Assembly: GCA_031761405.1 (NCBI GenBank)
Contig: JASEVX010000013.1
Span: forward strand, 38,408,363 to 38,472,362
Reading direction: 5' to 3'
Length of the DNA: 64,000 nt
Source of the DNA: Serripes groenlandicus
Lineage: Eukaryota > Mollusca > Bivalvia > Cardiida > Cardiidae
Below are positions 46,088-56,899 of this stretch, in pieces. Position 1 is the stretch's first letter. Each line of letters begins with the position of its first letter. The notes beneath the pieces were generated by a model that was given only the letters and a program-made list of their open reading frames with translations, did not search any database and was not told the DNA's origin. The translations under genes were made by a program, and so were the position numbers.

Positions 46088-46710
46088 TTAATTGAGCTGG
46101 TACCATGTCGTTTCCATCGACAGCTGTGCCGATTGTCGATAGGACACAAGGCTATGATTACTTGGACTTGTACCGTATCGTTCCCAGCTTTAGCTATGAA
46201 GAATGTTGATAGGACTTGGATTGGTACCACGGCATATCCCGTTCCATAGCTATGTAGATTGTCAATAGGACACTTGGCTATGATTACTTGAACTGTTACC
46301 ATGTTTTACTCATTCAAAGCAACGTAGATTGTCGGTAGGACACCAGGCTATGATTACTTGGATATGTACCATGTTGTCCTCATCCACAGCTATAAAGATT
46401 TTCGATAGGACACCAGGCTATGATAACTTAGACTGTTACCATGTTTTCCTCATTCAAAGCAACGTAGATTGTCGAACTGACATCAGGCTATGATTACTTG
46501 GACTGATACTATGTCGTTCCCATTCATAGCCATGTAGATTGTCAATAGGAAACCTGGCTATGATTACTTGTACTGGTACCATGTCGTTCCCATTGTTATA
46601 TATGCAGGTTGGCTAGGGGACATTAATCTTTGATTACTTGGACGGGTACGATACAATTCCCATCAATACCAAATGTATATTGTTGATAGGACACCAGGCT
46701 ATGATTACTT
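46088..46710. repeat. 70-bp tandem repeat, about 8.5 copies
   Basis: CTATGATTACTTGGACTGGT recurs at 46152, 46278, 46348, 46418, 46488, 46558, 46628 and 46699, that is every 70 bp after one irregular unit. Each continues ACCATGTCGTTCCCATCCAT and GTAGATTGTCGATAGGACAC. Confidence 0.95.
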
Positions 46711-46744
46711 TTCAAGCTATGCGTATAACTAAACACTGTATATG

Positions 46745-47195
46745 TAGAACCGGTACGTGTTTAGTGTTCGTGGGTTGATATATATAGGGAGACATTGTAC
46801 GTTCGTTAGTGTTTGTTGGTTGGTGTTTATAGGGAGACATGTTACATAGGTAAGTGTTCGTTGGTTGGTGTATATAGGAATACACGGTTTGTTTGTACGT
46901 GTTCGTGGGTTGGTGAATATAGGAAGACGTTGTACGTTTTTAAGTGTTCGTTGGTTGGTGTACATAGGTAGACATGGTACCTTCGGAAGTATGTTTTGGT
47001 AGGTGTATATAGATATACATGGTACGTTCCTTAGTGTTCGAGCTTTGATGTTTATAGTGAAACACGGTACGTTTGTAAGTGTCCGTGGGTAAGTGTATAT
47101 ACGTAGACATGGTACGTTTCTTAGTGTTCGTGGGTTGGTGTATAAAGTAAGACACGGTACGTTTGTAAGTGCTTCTGGGTCGGTGTATATAAGGA
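46745..47195. repeat. 45-bp satellite, second short array
   Basis: The same unit as 28230-30530 (GTTCGTGGGTTGGTGTATAT ... GACACGGTACGTTTGTAAGT), about 10 copies. The flank after it also matches the first array's flank. Confidence 0.95.
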
Positions 47196-48090
47196 GTTAT
47201 TTGAACATTAACAAAGGTATATATTCTAACTATTTTCAAGCGTATTGGCTCAAATGATAAATAATTGAGTACGCGGCCAATCAATGATCACAATATCATT
47301 GCACAACGGTCATGGACAGGTCAATTTTGTCGAGTAATAAATCAGAATCAAAGTACAAAGTACTGAAGGTAGAATTGCGATCGTTTAAGAAGAGATACAG
47401 AAGTGCATATATGAATATTTATTTCACCGGTTACCTTCAGGCAAAGTTTCAAGTGTGTAACCCTTTCCAGTGCTGATATTTTGCCTCAACCTGAAACTTT
47501 AACCAAAATGTTGACGAACAGACAGACGGAGAGACAGACATCGCCAATCTATAGACCGGAATTGCTAGAGCAATCCGGCCAAAAATAAAAAAAAATCATC
47601 AATTTTAGCAGTAAAATCCTGCCAAGAAGTAATGAATTGAGAAAAAAATGTGCCGAGAGGTCCATAATTTCAAACTTGCTAAGATTTGGTCTGTGCAATG
47701 AATGTACAAATTGAAAAATGTATTGTTGACATGTATTTTCTACACCATCATTGTAATGTTGTTTATCATAAATAAAATTATTCCTTTTTTTAAATAAACT
47801 TTTAATCAAAATGTGTGTCTCAGTGTTGTCTTCTTCAGCAGTTTGACAGAAACAAAGCCTAAATCTGAAATTGTGTCAATGTGTTATTTTTCAACTCTGT
47901 CCCATAAGTTTTGCTTGTGATTTGAACTCTCATAAAAAAAGCACGGAAAGGGACAACTTTCCCAACTTTGATTAAATATGTTTTCAATTAAATTGTAAAA
48001 AATCTTTTTCTGTTTTTTGAAAGTGTTGTCATTATTATTTAAGACGGACATTATATACTAGAATAGCCAACTGACTATCATTTGAAAAAG
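47196..48090. other. Satellite flank and unassigned sequence
   Basis: GGTCATGGACAGGTCAATTTTGTCGAG (47309-47335) matches the 30.8-kb flank. GACGAACAGACAGACGGA (near 47515) resembles a common mollusc repeat end. No gene. Confidence 0.5.
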
Positions 48091-48099
48091 TGTTTCTTA

Positions 48100-48330
48100 T
48101 TTAAACCTTTCCCACTTGCATACGTAATTGCAGCCGACGACTTTTGAAAACATTGATGCAGAAGAAGAAATTGCTCATAACAAGCTTTCTCCTTTTGCAA
48201 CAATGTTTTCAACTATATTCAATGATTACACTTCCAATAAATGTGATTTTCTGTATCTTTGCTCAGATTTTTTTTAATTCGTCTGCTGCAGAGTTGTTAT
48301 ATTGTGGGGTGGGTTGTGATTTGTTAAAGG
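48100..48330. mobile_element. PAL-A element
   Basis: AACCTTTCCCACTTGCATAC, GCAGCCGACGACTTTTGAAA, GAAATTGCTCATAACAAGC, AACAATGTTTTCAACTATAT and TTCGTCTGCTGCAGAG landmarks in order. Confidence 0.75.
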
Positions 48331-49349
48331 GCAAGCAGGATTGGGAATTGAGTGTTGCACTTATCCTAATGAAACACTCGCCTGCCTGTGCATGATTTAG
48401 CTTAACTTAACTTGTTAATGTTCTTTCCATCATCAACTTAGTCATCTGTTAGTAATCAACTCTATGAACGAAATAATCGCGTCAAAATCTTGAATCGCGT
48501 CAAAGTCATAACGAACAAACTGTCAAAATCTAATTTTGAACTGTGTAATACAAATTTAGAATAAAAGGATGAATCAGTTATGTTGTAACAACCAATATCC
48601 GCGGGTCATTTACCTGATTTTGGCCGAAAGAAATGATCGATTTCTTGCAAGATTTACTCGTTATTCGTTCTGCCTATTATAATCAAAGTATTCTAAACGC
48701 TTTATAAACAAGTGATTTAAAGCGCTCAAATCATTTGATGAAATTTGTTTCTTTAGACGCGGACCTTGTCGAAAGCACCTATCCAAAATGCAAATCGTTG
48801 TCGAAGGAATAGATGGACTGAGAGAAAGAGAAAGAAAAGGCTTAGCAATGCATACTATCTTTATGAATAAGGACATGAACGAATATGTATGGACTAGCGC
48901 CTAGAATTTCGTACTAGCCGATCCTTCATTCCACTCGCTTATGCTAGCGGGCGAGTGGATGTTTACATCTCTGCCGAGAGGGAAAAAAGGGTTACAATTT
49001 ACAAAGGGTAATTGCGCGGTGCAGTGCTATATTGGCGTAGTGATATCTAAATAATTGTGTACACTTTAAATATGATATTTACACTTACAAGACTTGTTAT
49101 TTTCTATTATAAGCTTGAATAATCGGATTTTTTTTCGTTACTCTATGTTTGCTTTTGTGAGCATTCGTAAATTAGTCAAACCAAAAATTGCACTTAATTG
49201 TTGGTGGTGAAGGGCATATACATCACGTGACTTCAAACTCACTATGACTATGGCAGCCTCTGCGCATGCGCAAGTCTACCAAAAACTAATCGATATCCTG
49301 AAAATACCATTAAATATAATTGTTCTATCCTTTTTTAAAATGGTTTCGA
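48331..49349. other. No recognised gene; one hairpin
   Basis: CCACTCGC (48931-48938) pairs with GCGAGTGG (48951-48958). Otherwise unassigned. Confidence 0.4.
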
Positions 49350-49680
49350 AAGATTTTAAAGTGGTCTGCTACATAGTCGTCAAATGTCGCTTTAATCAGG
49401 GAACGATTACATATTTTCCCTATTGCAGTAGCCGATTATGAAGACAGCGTTGAAAAAAGACGTAAAATTGCTATACACTAAAATATAATTATAGGGTGAA
49501 AAACAAAGTATTTGCTCATTGTGACGAAGTTACCAGTTTGCCTAAATGGTTTCAAAATGTATCAGCCTTTGCATAATACTGCGTCAGAATGTGGGGAAGG
49601 GTTACATCTTAAACCTAGTTTATACATTTTCTACCTGAACACCCGATTTGATTGACCCTTTTTCCAACACACAGACGGCT

Positions 49681-49731
49681 CTTAAGCAGACATATTTTCT
49701 CCCTTTCCCATACGCAGACGGCTCTTAAGCA
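49681..49731. repeat. Left copy of a 50-bp direct repeat flanking the LINE
   Basis: CTTAAGCAGACATATTTTCT ... CGCAGACGGCTCTTAAGCA matches 51251-51300 (CTTAAACATACATATTTCCC ... CGCAGACGGTTCTTAAACA). The 34.6-kb paralogue has the sequence once, so this fits an unusually long target-site duplication. Confidence 0.65.
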
Positions 49732-51250
49732 TTTTCCGTTTGCGCATGCGCGATTAACATGGCTGAACATTTAAGTTGAGAAGTAAAATATTAATTTTTG
49801 TATTAAAGACTGGATATAATGCGGAAAATTGTGTATGTGATGGTGTAATAGAAGTAAATCCATGCCTCGGAAACGAAAAAAGGACAAAAATTCCCCCTCG
49901 GTAAAGAAGTATTTGTCAAAAAAACCTGATCGAGCAAAAATGGCGGCAAATATCCTATCACCAACAAGAACATATCAGGTAAGTCAAAACGGCTCGTATG
50001 TAGGACAGATGAATTACTCTCACAATACATATAACAGTTAACATGACAAGTACTCCGATTTCCCCGAAAACAGAATACACATGTACTATTGACTAAACAT
50101 CTGATCCAAGCCCCCGTGTCACCCAAAAAATAGAATACACAAACAGATAGAATACACAAACAACATGTCTATGTTGATACAGAGACTGGATAATATACAA
50201 AAATTGTCAAATTAAGACACCATTTAGTCCACACTAAATACAATAACAGTAAAAATGAGCGATTTCGACAAAAGGGTTGTAGATCACGAAACAAAAATGG
50301 CGGACATAGAAAAAAGCAGGACATTTGTTTCAACCAGTAAAGATGAGATCTCCAAAAAGCAGACAGAGATTGATTTTCTAGTTAAAAAAATGGAAAAGTA
50401 TGAGAAAGAGCGAGAACTCAGCAGAGCCAGTGTTGTTGAAATTCAGTATCGAGAAATGAAAACAACCTCCTATTCTTCAGCGTCGCAAATGAAAACAACG
50501 AATCAGATCAGACCTGCGAGGAGAAGATCTCCACGCTCATAAAAGACGATCTACAACTTCAGGAAGCACGAATTAACATCCATTTAGAATCGTCCAAGAG
50601 ACTCAGTAAATACAACGAAACGCGAACACGACCAATACTAATGAAATTCAAATAGTTTGTGGATAGAGAGAAAGTGCGAAATTGAAAGGAAAACAATATG
50701 GAATTAGCAAACAGTTAATATGCTAGCTAAACATAAAGAGCTCCTACTGATTATGAAAAAGGCAAAACGTGAGGGAAAATAGCATATTTGTGGTTTGATA
50801 AACTTGTCATTGACGGAAGTGTATACGTGCCTTAGCCGGTGTTTTAGAGTTGTTGTAGTGCAAAGTGGGTTTATTCCAAGGGGAGATAAGCTCTCCGATA
50901 TATTTTCCACGTTCCTAAATGACATCGAATTAGAACTACAGTCAAGTCAAGACGGGTGTTTTAACATAGACCAAGTATCGATGTTATTCATTTTGTTTGC
51001 AGACGATTGTATGCTAATAATTGGATGTTAAAAGTACTACGAATAAGTATGCATTGTACGGTTGCCAATTGTGATTTTAAGACATGGGAGAATTATTAAA
51101 TACTGGCTTAAAATTGAGTCTCGCAAAAACGGTAATTGTATTATAATTTGCCTTTACCGTATGCTGTATGAACAGTGTGAAATAAAGCCGAACAGGGTGC
51201 TATGTTATGCTTAAGTATAATAAACTATTCTGTGTTCTGTATTCTGTATT
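49732..51250 (+). mobile_element. Internally deleted L1-like LINE with ORF1 and an RT scrap
   Basis: ORF1 starts at 49862 with a basic MPRKRKKDKNSPSVKKYL segment and stops at 50041. In the same frame 50255-50542 encodes a coiled-coil (FDKRVVDHETKMADIEKS ... EISKKQTEIDFLVKKMEKYE ... IQYREMK). Decayed remnants of the RNA-binding domain (EDCEEKISTLIKDDL-like, FVDREKV, then KLVIDGSVYVP) follow to about 50830. Then an RT scrap appears at about 50850-51030: SGFIPRGDKLSDIFSTFLND and LFADDCMLI. The 3' end has an ATAAACTATTCTGTGTTCTG tail with CTGTATT repeats. Endonuclease and most of the RT are deleted. Confidence 0.75.
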
Positions 51251-51900
51251 CTTAAACATACATATTTCCCCCTTTCACGCACGCAGACGGTTCTTAAACA
51301 GTCACATTTTCCCCTTTCCTTCGATGTGTTCCACTTTATGTAATTGTTATACTGTCATTTGAAGAGTCTTCCTATTATTGTACCTAAATGTTTTTAGAGT
51401 CGTTTGATGCAAATGTGTTTAATTTGGGAGAGGGTTGTCCGTGAATGTATTATTTCTTAAGTCGGAGAAATAACTCGTTAAATAGAAGGTTTAAATTGTC
51501 TAAATAACCTAGTCTTTTATATTTGAAATGTTTAACCTATTGCCTAATACGTTTGTACGCTTCTGCAGCAGAGGATATTCAAAAACATTGCTGGAAAACG
51601 ATACCTTGCTCATTATGAAAAAAAAATCCTTTTCAAACAATATGTTCTACACTAAAGATGATTGATTTCTCTGTTTGCCACATTGTTTTCAACTACATAT
51701 ACTTATACTATAATTTGTAGAACATTTTCATAGTTTTGCCTAGTCATGTTTCTGAACATTTGTTGTATATGGGAAATATCTATCTTATTTTTCTTAATTC
51801 TCACGTGTACTTATAAATACAGACCAATTGCTATAAAGGAAGGGGATAAAGTATATATGTTTGTGTTCGTTGTAACGTGACCGATTTTACCTATTGCTAC

Positions 51901-52309
51901 ACGAAAATAATTCTTTGAGTCACAACTCTCTTAGAAACAATAAACTTTCCACATACTCCGTGATTATGAAGACAGTAACTCATACTATTCATGCAGTTAA
52001 ACAAAAATTGTAAACTGTTATTTGACACAATAAGTTTTAATACAAAGTGTTTGATATCAATAGATGTATTTCGAGAGATCAAGGTTTAAGGGTAAATGTG
52101 TATTATTACCGATAATAACCCGATTGAAACCTTTACAATGTATTGAGTGTACAATGATAGACGGCGCTTTGTATCTGTCTATCACGAACGATATACACTT
52201 TTATGGAACGCCTTTGCTGCCTCATTATACAGCATTTGTGTTTATGCTTCGTAGTCTTACTCAATCGTTCCTTACTCCTTTATGATATGTACACTGATTA
52301 ATGTTGTAG
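51901..52309. other. No gene; block shared with 44.7 kb
   Basis: GTGTATTATTACCGATAATA and TACAATGTATTGAGTGTACA match the 44.7-kb stretch. Confidence 0.45.
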
Positions 52310-52750
52310 GTGCATAGTACGTTTCGTTATGTGCACACTTCATTATATTATGTATACTGATCGTTGTGTCTTGTGAAATATACATTTCGTTATCAGTATA
52401 CCTCATTATGTGATCTGTACCGATCGTTGTATATTGTGCCTTCCCCATTTCGTTATGTGCATACTTCGTTATAGTATATGCAATTATTGTAATATGATGT
52501 GTACACGTCGTTGTGTTAAGTGCAATATAGGTTCTGATATGTACCCACGCCATTATTTGATGTGTACTGGTCACTATATCTTGAGTATTCTCCATTTCGT
52601 TATGTGCATAATTTATTTTGTGATGTGTACCGAGCATCATCTCGTGTGCATTTCCGATGTATTATGTGTAACGATATTTGTGCAATGTATATCGGTAATT
52701 ATACATTGTCTATTCTCGATTTCGTTATGTGCATACTTCGTTATGTGATG
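52310..52750. repeat. 63-bp tandem repeat, about 7 copies
   Basis: TTTCGTTATGTGCATACTTC followed by GTTATGTGATGTGTACCGAT and CGTTGTGTCTTGTG recurs at about 63-bp steps (52322, 52385, 52448, then drifted units to 52720). Open frames on both strands here (52272-52894) follow the repeat and are not genes. Confidence 0.8.
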
Positions 52751-52759
52751 CTTTACAGT

Positions 52760-53128
52760 CATTCTATCTGGTCAGACGACTGTTTTACCACAGTGTTATC
52801 AACTGATTTCTATATTCTTATTTCGTTTGTGATGATTTTCCAAAGTTTTGCCAATACTATGATCAAATTCGTATGCTGCATATCTTTCGTTTAAGGAAAA
52901 AGTGGTTAAAAATAGATAATGTGTATAATTGACAAAATAAAAATTAACATTAAACAAGTCTAAAATTACACGTGTTAGGTTAAACAAACCATTGAACGCA
53001 TTGCTGGTATTCGAAAACGTATAGTGTGATAAAGGAACACTATTGTTTATTATTTGGTAATCCAACAATTATTTCTCTAGTTTTGAAAGTGGTTTGCTGC
53101 TGGGGCATAACACGTCGCATTTGTTAGG
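52760..53128. repeat. Left part of the segmental duplication interrupted by the transposon
   Basis: ACGACTGTTTTACCACAGTG, ATTTCTCTAGTTTTGAAAGT and ACACGTCGCATTTGTTAGG match 33970-34360. Confidence 0.75.
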
Positions 53129-53487
53129 GAATGAGTTTTTTCCAGCAAAATCCTGTTCTAAATGCTTTTTGATGTTTTTCTACAAACATTTTGTTAAGAA
53201 ACAAGCATTAATATATCTCAAACAATTTAATACCAATACTGGCCAGCCAGGTGCATTATTAAGGTTTTTTGACACCTTTACTGGTGACTGCATTGATGTG
53301 TGAAATTTAGCACATTTGTGGCATGTATATGCCATAAATATTAACCCATTAGTAAGGGACAAGCTGGGGTTGAAGAGGGCTGTATTAGGAAGTAGGTTCC
53401 AATAAAATAACTTCCTAACACATTTTTATTATATTAGTTGTGTTCTATTGCTTTTGTATTGTAATTGACGGGGAAATTGAGTTAAAG

Positions 53488-54684
53488 ATGGCCCGTAAAA
53501 GGCACTGCAAGTCAATTGGCTTTCAAAAAGGTGTGCCAGGTGTAAATAGGGGTCAAAAACATGGTTTTAGTGTAGAAAAGGTACAAACAAAGTATGTGAG
53601 ATGTACTCAAGATGCCTTTGAGGCACGTGTAAATAGACATTTGGGTATATTCACCTTTCTTGATGTTGATGGTTCGGAAACAAATGTACGTCCCTTGCGG
53701 CCATCTGGGAAAGTGGCTGGTATTATCGATGAGTTTGGTGTTGCCCGCAACAATACATATCACCCCAACTCGTATACAAATAAACTGTACTGTCCAGCTA
53801 AGGTGCAACTGATGTTTAACTCTGAAATAAAGATACATGCACAGTTGAACATAAATTGTAATGGTATTCTGGTTTTTGACAGTGCCAGTTCCCAAAAGTG
53901 GGGTCTAGTCTGGCGCGAACGGCTTAAATGTGAAAAATGTACATATATTGGTATATACTATAATTTATATGAAGAGGTTGAAAGGATCCATAAGAGAAGA
54001 GGTAGACAAACAGCAAAAGCCAATGTTGGCTTTCAAATAGGTCTATTCTCAACACCAATCAGTAACCATTGTGCAACACGCATACTGAACTGCACTAACA
54101 TAATTGCACCAACTATATCAGGTATGCAAACAACTGCAAATTCTGTGGCAGAGGCATTTATCAAATTGAATAATGAGAGTATTAAGGACATAAGGCAAAC
54201 TCTAAAGGCTGATAATAAAACTATTGTTCAGAAAGACCCTAAGTCAGTGAGGATAGAGGGAGATACATGTTACAATAACCCTCTTTTCAATAGCGAATCG
54301 ACACCGTTTCAAGCCGGTACTATGGCTACAACCACTCTATGCGAGAACAATACTCTTGAAAATAAAATAATTGGGGTTCACATAGCAAGTAAATTATGTG
54401 TAAGGGCATCACGGTTGCGAAACAAAGGGGAAAAAGTGTCCTGCCCTAATCATGCAGGCTATTGCTCGGCAAACATAACGGGCGAAACACCGATTGGGCA
54501 GGAAGACCAATGGAATGAAAAGGCTGCGCGCCAAATATCTCAGGATTTAAAAATAACGCATTTTACTGGTGACGGTGACAGTAAAGGTCATAAAGGTGTA
54601 AATAAATGTCAGGAGAACACTGTTATTAGCTTAAAAGACTTGAGACATCTTGCTAATTATATGAAGAGACAGGTCAAAAGATAG
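53488..54684 (+). CDS. Mutator-like transposase, probably C-terminally truncated
   Basis: Uninterrupted 398-codon frame from an ATG in good context (AAAGATGGCC); the same frame is open 16 codons further up. The protein begins ARKRHCKSIGFQKGVPGVNR, as in a large mollusc family of Mutator-like transposases. It then has WRERLKCEKC (zinc-type CxxC), ANVGFQIGLFSTPISN and SMQ/AN segments. IEGDTCYNNPLF carries the presumed first catalytic Asp, followed by TPFQAGTMATTT, CENNTLENKIIGVHIASKLC, and HFTGDGDSKGHKGV with the presumed second acid. It stops after DLRHLANYMKRQVKR. Relatives continue well past this point with the rest of the catalytic core, so the third acidic residue seems to be missing. The intact frame argues for a young or selected copy. 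Confidence 0.7.
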   Translation: MARKRHCKSIGFQKGVPGVNRGQKHGFSVEKVQTKYVRCTQDAFEARVNRHLGIFTFLDVDGSETNVRPLRPSGKVAGIIDEFGVARNNTYHPNSYTNKLYCPAKVQLMFNSEIKIHAQLNINCNGILVFDSASSQKWGLVWRERLKCEKCTYIGIYYNLYEEVERIHKRRGRQTAKANVGFQIGLFSTPISNHCATRILNCTNIIAPTISGMQTTANSVAEAFIKLNNESIKDIRQTLKADNKTIVQKDPKSVRIEGDTCYNNPLFNSESTPFQAGTMATTTLCENNTLENKIIGVHIASKLCVRASRLRNKGEKVSCPNHAGYCSANITGETPIGQEDQWNEKAARQISQDLKITHFTGDGDSKGHKGVNKCQENTVISLKDLRHLANYMKRQVKR

Positions 54685-54724
54685 TGCTATACATAAGAAC
54701 ACTTCAGCTTTGTTTACCTTTCAT

Positions 54725-55114
54725 CTAGGTCAGTATGACACAGTCAGGGTAGATATTTTCATGGTTAAAATGACCTCCCAAACATCTACCCTGAGAGTGG
54801 CATGTCTTTCTCTGACAATTAATCAACGACGGCTCAACGCTCAAATGTCCAGAAAAACAGCATAAAGAGTTATTGCACAGGTGGCTAATGGATTGGTTCG
54901 AACCCAATATGGCCCTCAACTGAAGCATTTTAGCCAACCTGTGCACATAAAACATCTTTGATTGAGGCTCATGTGGAAAATTAACACGCATTCTGCCGTA
55001 CCTAATAGCTGAATGCCCACATGAGCCCCCTGTCCACTCCAGGCAACCAGTTTCTACATTTGCTAGGCATTGTGAGTGTAGTCGGTCTCGTACTGTATCC
55101 CAGAAGGTATCCAT
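54725..55114 (-). CDS. I-PpoI-like His-Cys-box homing endonuclease
   Basis: Complete 129-residue gene; in-frame stop upstream at 55142-55144, ATG followed by G. It has an N-terminal TGCLEWTGG (Cys24) and YGRMRVN, then HRLAKML and SHLCNNSLCCFSGHLSVEP with SLINCQRKTC. His78, Cys80, Cys85, His90, Asn99 and Cys105 have exactly the spacing of I-PpoI His98, Cys100, Cys105, His110, Asn119 and Cys125. These are the general base, zinc ligands and metal-binding Asn. A second zinc cluster (Cys111, His115, Cys125) is plausible. It is convergent with the transposase, 40 bp apart. Predicted double-strand endonuclease; target unknown. No disabling mutation is seen. Confidence 0.75.
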   Translation of the reverse strand: MDTFWDTVRDRLHSQCLANVETGCLEWTGGSCGHSAIRYGRMRVNFPHEPQSKMFYVHRLAKMLQLRAILGSNQSISHLCNNSLCCFSGHLSVEPSLINCQRKTCHSQGRCLGGHFNHENIYPDCVILT

Positions 55115-55605
55115 TACTGCAGACGATACAAAAGTGACCTTTCATAATTTGACTCGGAAGTGCTTTAGGTCACAATACACCAAATAAATTCCTTCTTTGT
55201 TTACATGTAAATCAACCAGCTTCAACCCTCGTTTGTCACACTTTCTAAGCGTTCCCAGGTGGAACACCATATATCATTGAAAAGAAATACTTCTTACCTT
55301 TAAAATAATCCATAGAAAATGTGGGGTCATGTATTATGCAAGAAAGAACTCGCTCTGTGAAGATAGGGACCGTCCTTTTTACCACAATCCAGCTAGGCTC
55401 AAAATGGATTTACCCATACTCTACTTTCACTTTCACACAAGGTCAAAATACCTAAAATGATCAAATCAAACAGTTCCAGTTCATCCTCCACATATTTACA
55501 AAGAATTTACACCCATTGTCACATATCCAATGCAGTCTGTGCCAGATGTACAACCATTTCTAGGCAAACATAGTTTTGTTTACGCACTACTTGGCTGTAG
55601 ATCAA

Positions 55606-55693
55606 AGGGCCCCGCGGATGTATCTAGCGTAATTTGACCTATATGTAAAAAAGGGCCCCGCGGATGTATCTAGCGTAATTTGACCTATATGTA
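55606..55693. repeat. 46-bp direct duplication at the transposon edge
   Basis: AGGGCCCCGCGGATGTATCT ... TTTGACCTATATGTAAA occurs twice head-to-tail (55606-55651, 55652-55693). The GC-rich GGGCCCCGCGG is unlike its surroundings and may be an element end. Confidence 0.9.
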
Positions 55694-56800
55694 AACAAAT
55701 GTAAAATGTCTATGAATTGAAATATTATAATGAATGAAGTTGAAAATAGAGTGACAAAAGAAGAATTTGGTCATTATGACGAAGATTCCCGTTTGCCTAA
55801 ATGGTTTCAAAATCCATCTGCTGTGGCATGAATATACATCTGCATTTGGGAAAGGATGAAACCATTGATCCAGTTAATACATATTCTACTGGAAGACCCC
55901 ACTTGGTTGACCCTTTTCAACAAGCTTTTTCAGCAGACATATGTTTCCCTTCCCTCAATGTGTTGCACTCTAATTATAGTTATATGCTGTCAATTGTAGA
56001 GTTTTCCCTTAGTTGTGCCAATATATGTTCACAGACGTCTGATGCAACAATGTTGTGTGTGCGAAAGGGTCGTCAGTGAATGTAAATTCGAGATAGCAAA
56101 AACTAATTAAGAAACGTTGACGCGGAGAAATAATTCGTAATGATGATATTTAAATTTTTCAAAAATATTCTAGTCCTTGATTTTTGAAATAGACGTAATA
56201 AAACCTCTGAAGCGGACGACTTTGAAAAATATTGAGGGATATAGATAAAAAGCTCAATGTAAACAATTTCTACTCTTCCAACAATATTTACTTTTCTGAT
56301 GATAAGCTATTTCTCCCATCACCACAATGTCTTACAACTGAATTCAATACATAAACCAAAATGTCTAAAACAATTTCAAAAGTTTGCGTAGTTATTTGAT
56401 AATGAATTGTTGTTTATGGGAAACAATGTGATTATGTCATTTTCAAAGTTCTTACTGGTGCTTGTAAATTCAAACCAATTGTTATGAAGTAAGGGAAAAT
56501 GGAACCTTGTTATCGTTCATTGTGAAGGTGATCGTTATTATCTGTGTGTAGCAAGGTATGAGAATTAAACAAAAAATAAATATTTTCTTCAATCATTCTT
56601 ATATGTCAATGCTATTACATTTTCGAAATAGAAATAATTAATTGGTGCGTCACGGGGACACACTTTTGAACAACCAATTTTCTTTTAAACGGTCAATGAA
56701 ATCATTAATGTTCTATGACAGATACAAACAGTCTAACAGAGTCTCCAGAAATCAACCTGGACAAATTTGCCTGTCTATTAAACCAGCCCTGTGTTCCATA
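55694..56800. repeat. Right part of the segmental duplication
   Basis: GTTTGCCTAAATGGTTTCAA, GCATTTGGGAAAGGATGAAA, CCCCACTTGGTTGACCC, GTCGTCAGTGAATGTAAATT, CACGGGGACACAC and CAATGAAATCATTAATGT match 34480-35340 in order. It includes eroded PAL-A elements near 55905-56075 and 56195-56430. Confidence 0.8.
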
Positions 56801-56899
56801 GTAAACACAACGTAAACACGTTTAAGATATGTCTATGGAACGGAACGAAACCTACAAACCTAAAACGAACTCTCTATAGAAGAAGATACAAATCACATT

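Larger units (their letters stand above)
49350..51900. repeat. Segmental duplication copy interrupted by a LINE
   Basis: 49350-49731 and 51251-51900 together align with 34300-34900 and 55690-56540 (CAAATGTCGCTTTAATCAGG, GTTTGCCTAAATGGTTTCAA, GGTTGTCCGTGAATGTA, GGAGAAATAACTCGT). The interruption is the LINE between them. Confidence 0.75.
53129..55693. mobile_element. DNA transposon-like insertion with transposase and His-Cys-box endonuclease
   Basis: The segmental duplication at 34 kb is contiguous where this copy jumps from GTCGCATTTGTTAGGGAATGAG to TATGTAAAATGTCTATGAA. About 2.5 kb is therefore inserted, probably with loss of about 40 bp of target. It carries the transposase (53488-54684, +) and the endonuclease (54725-55114, -) and ends in a 46-bp direct duplication. 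I did not find terminal inverted repeats by eye, so the exact ends are uncertain. Confidence 0.6.

Noticed and set aside
52272..52894. Overlapping frames of 110-122 codons on both strands
   Set aside because: They track the 63-bp tandem repeat and have no recognisable motif.
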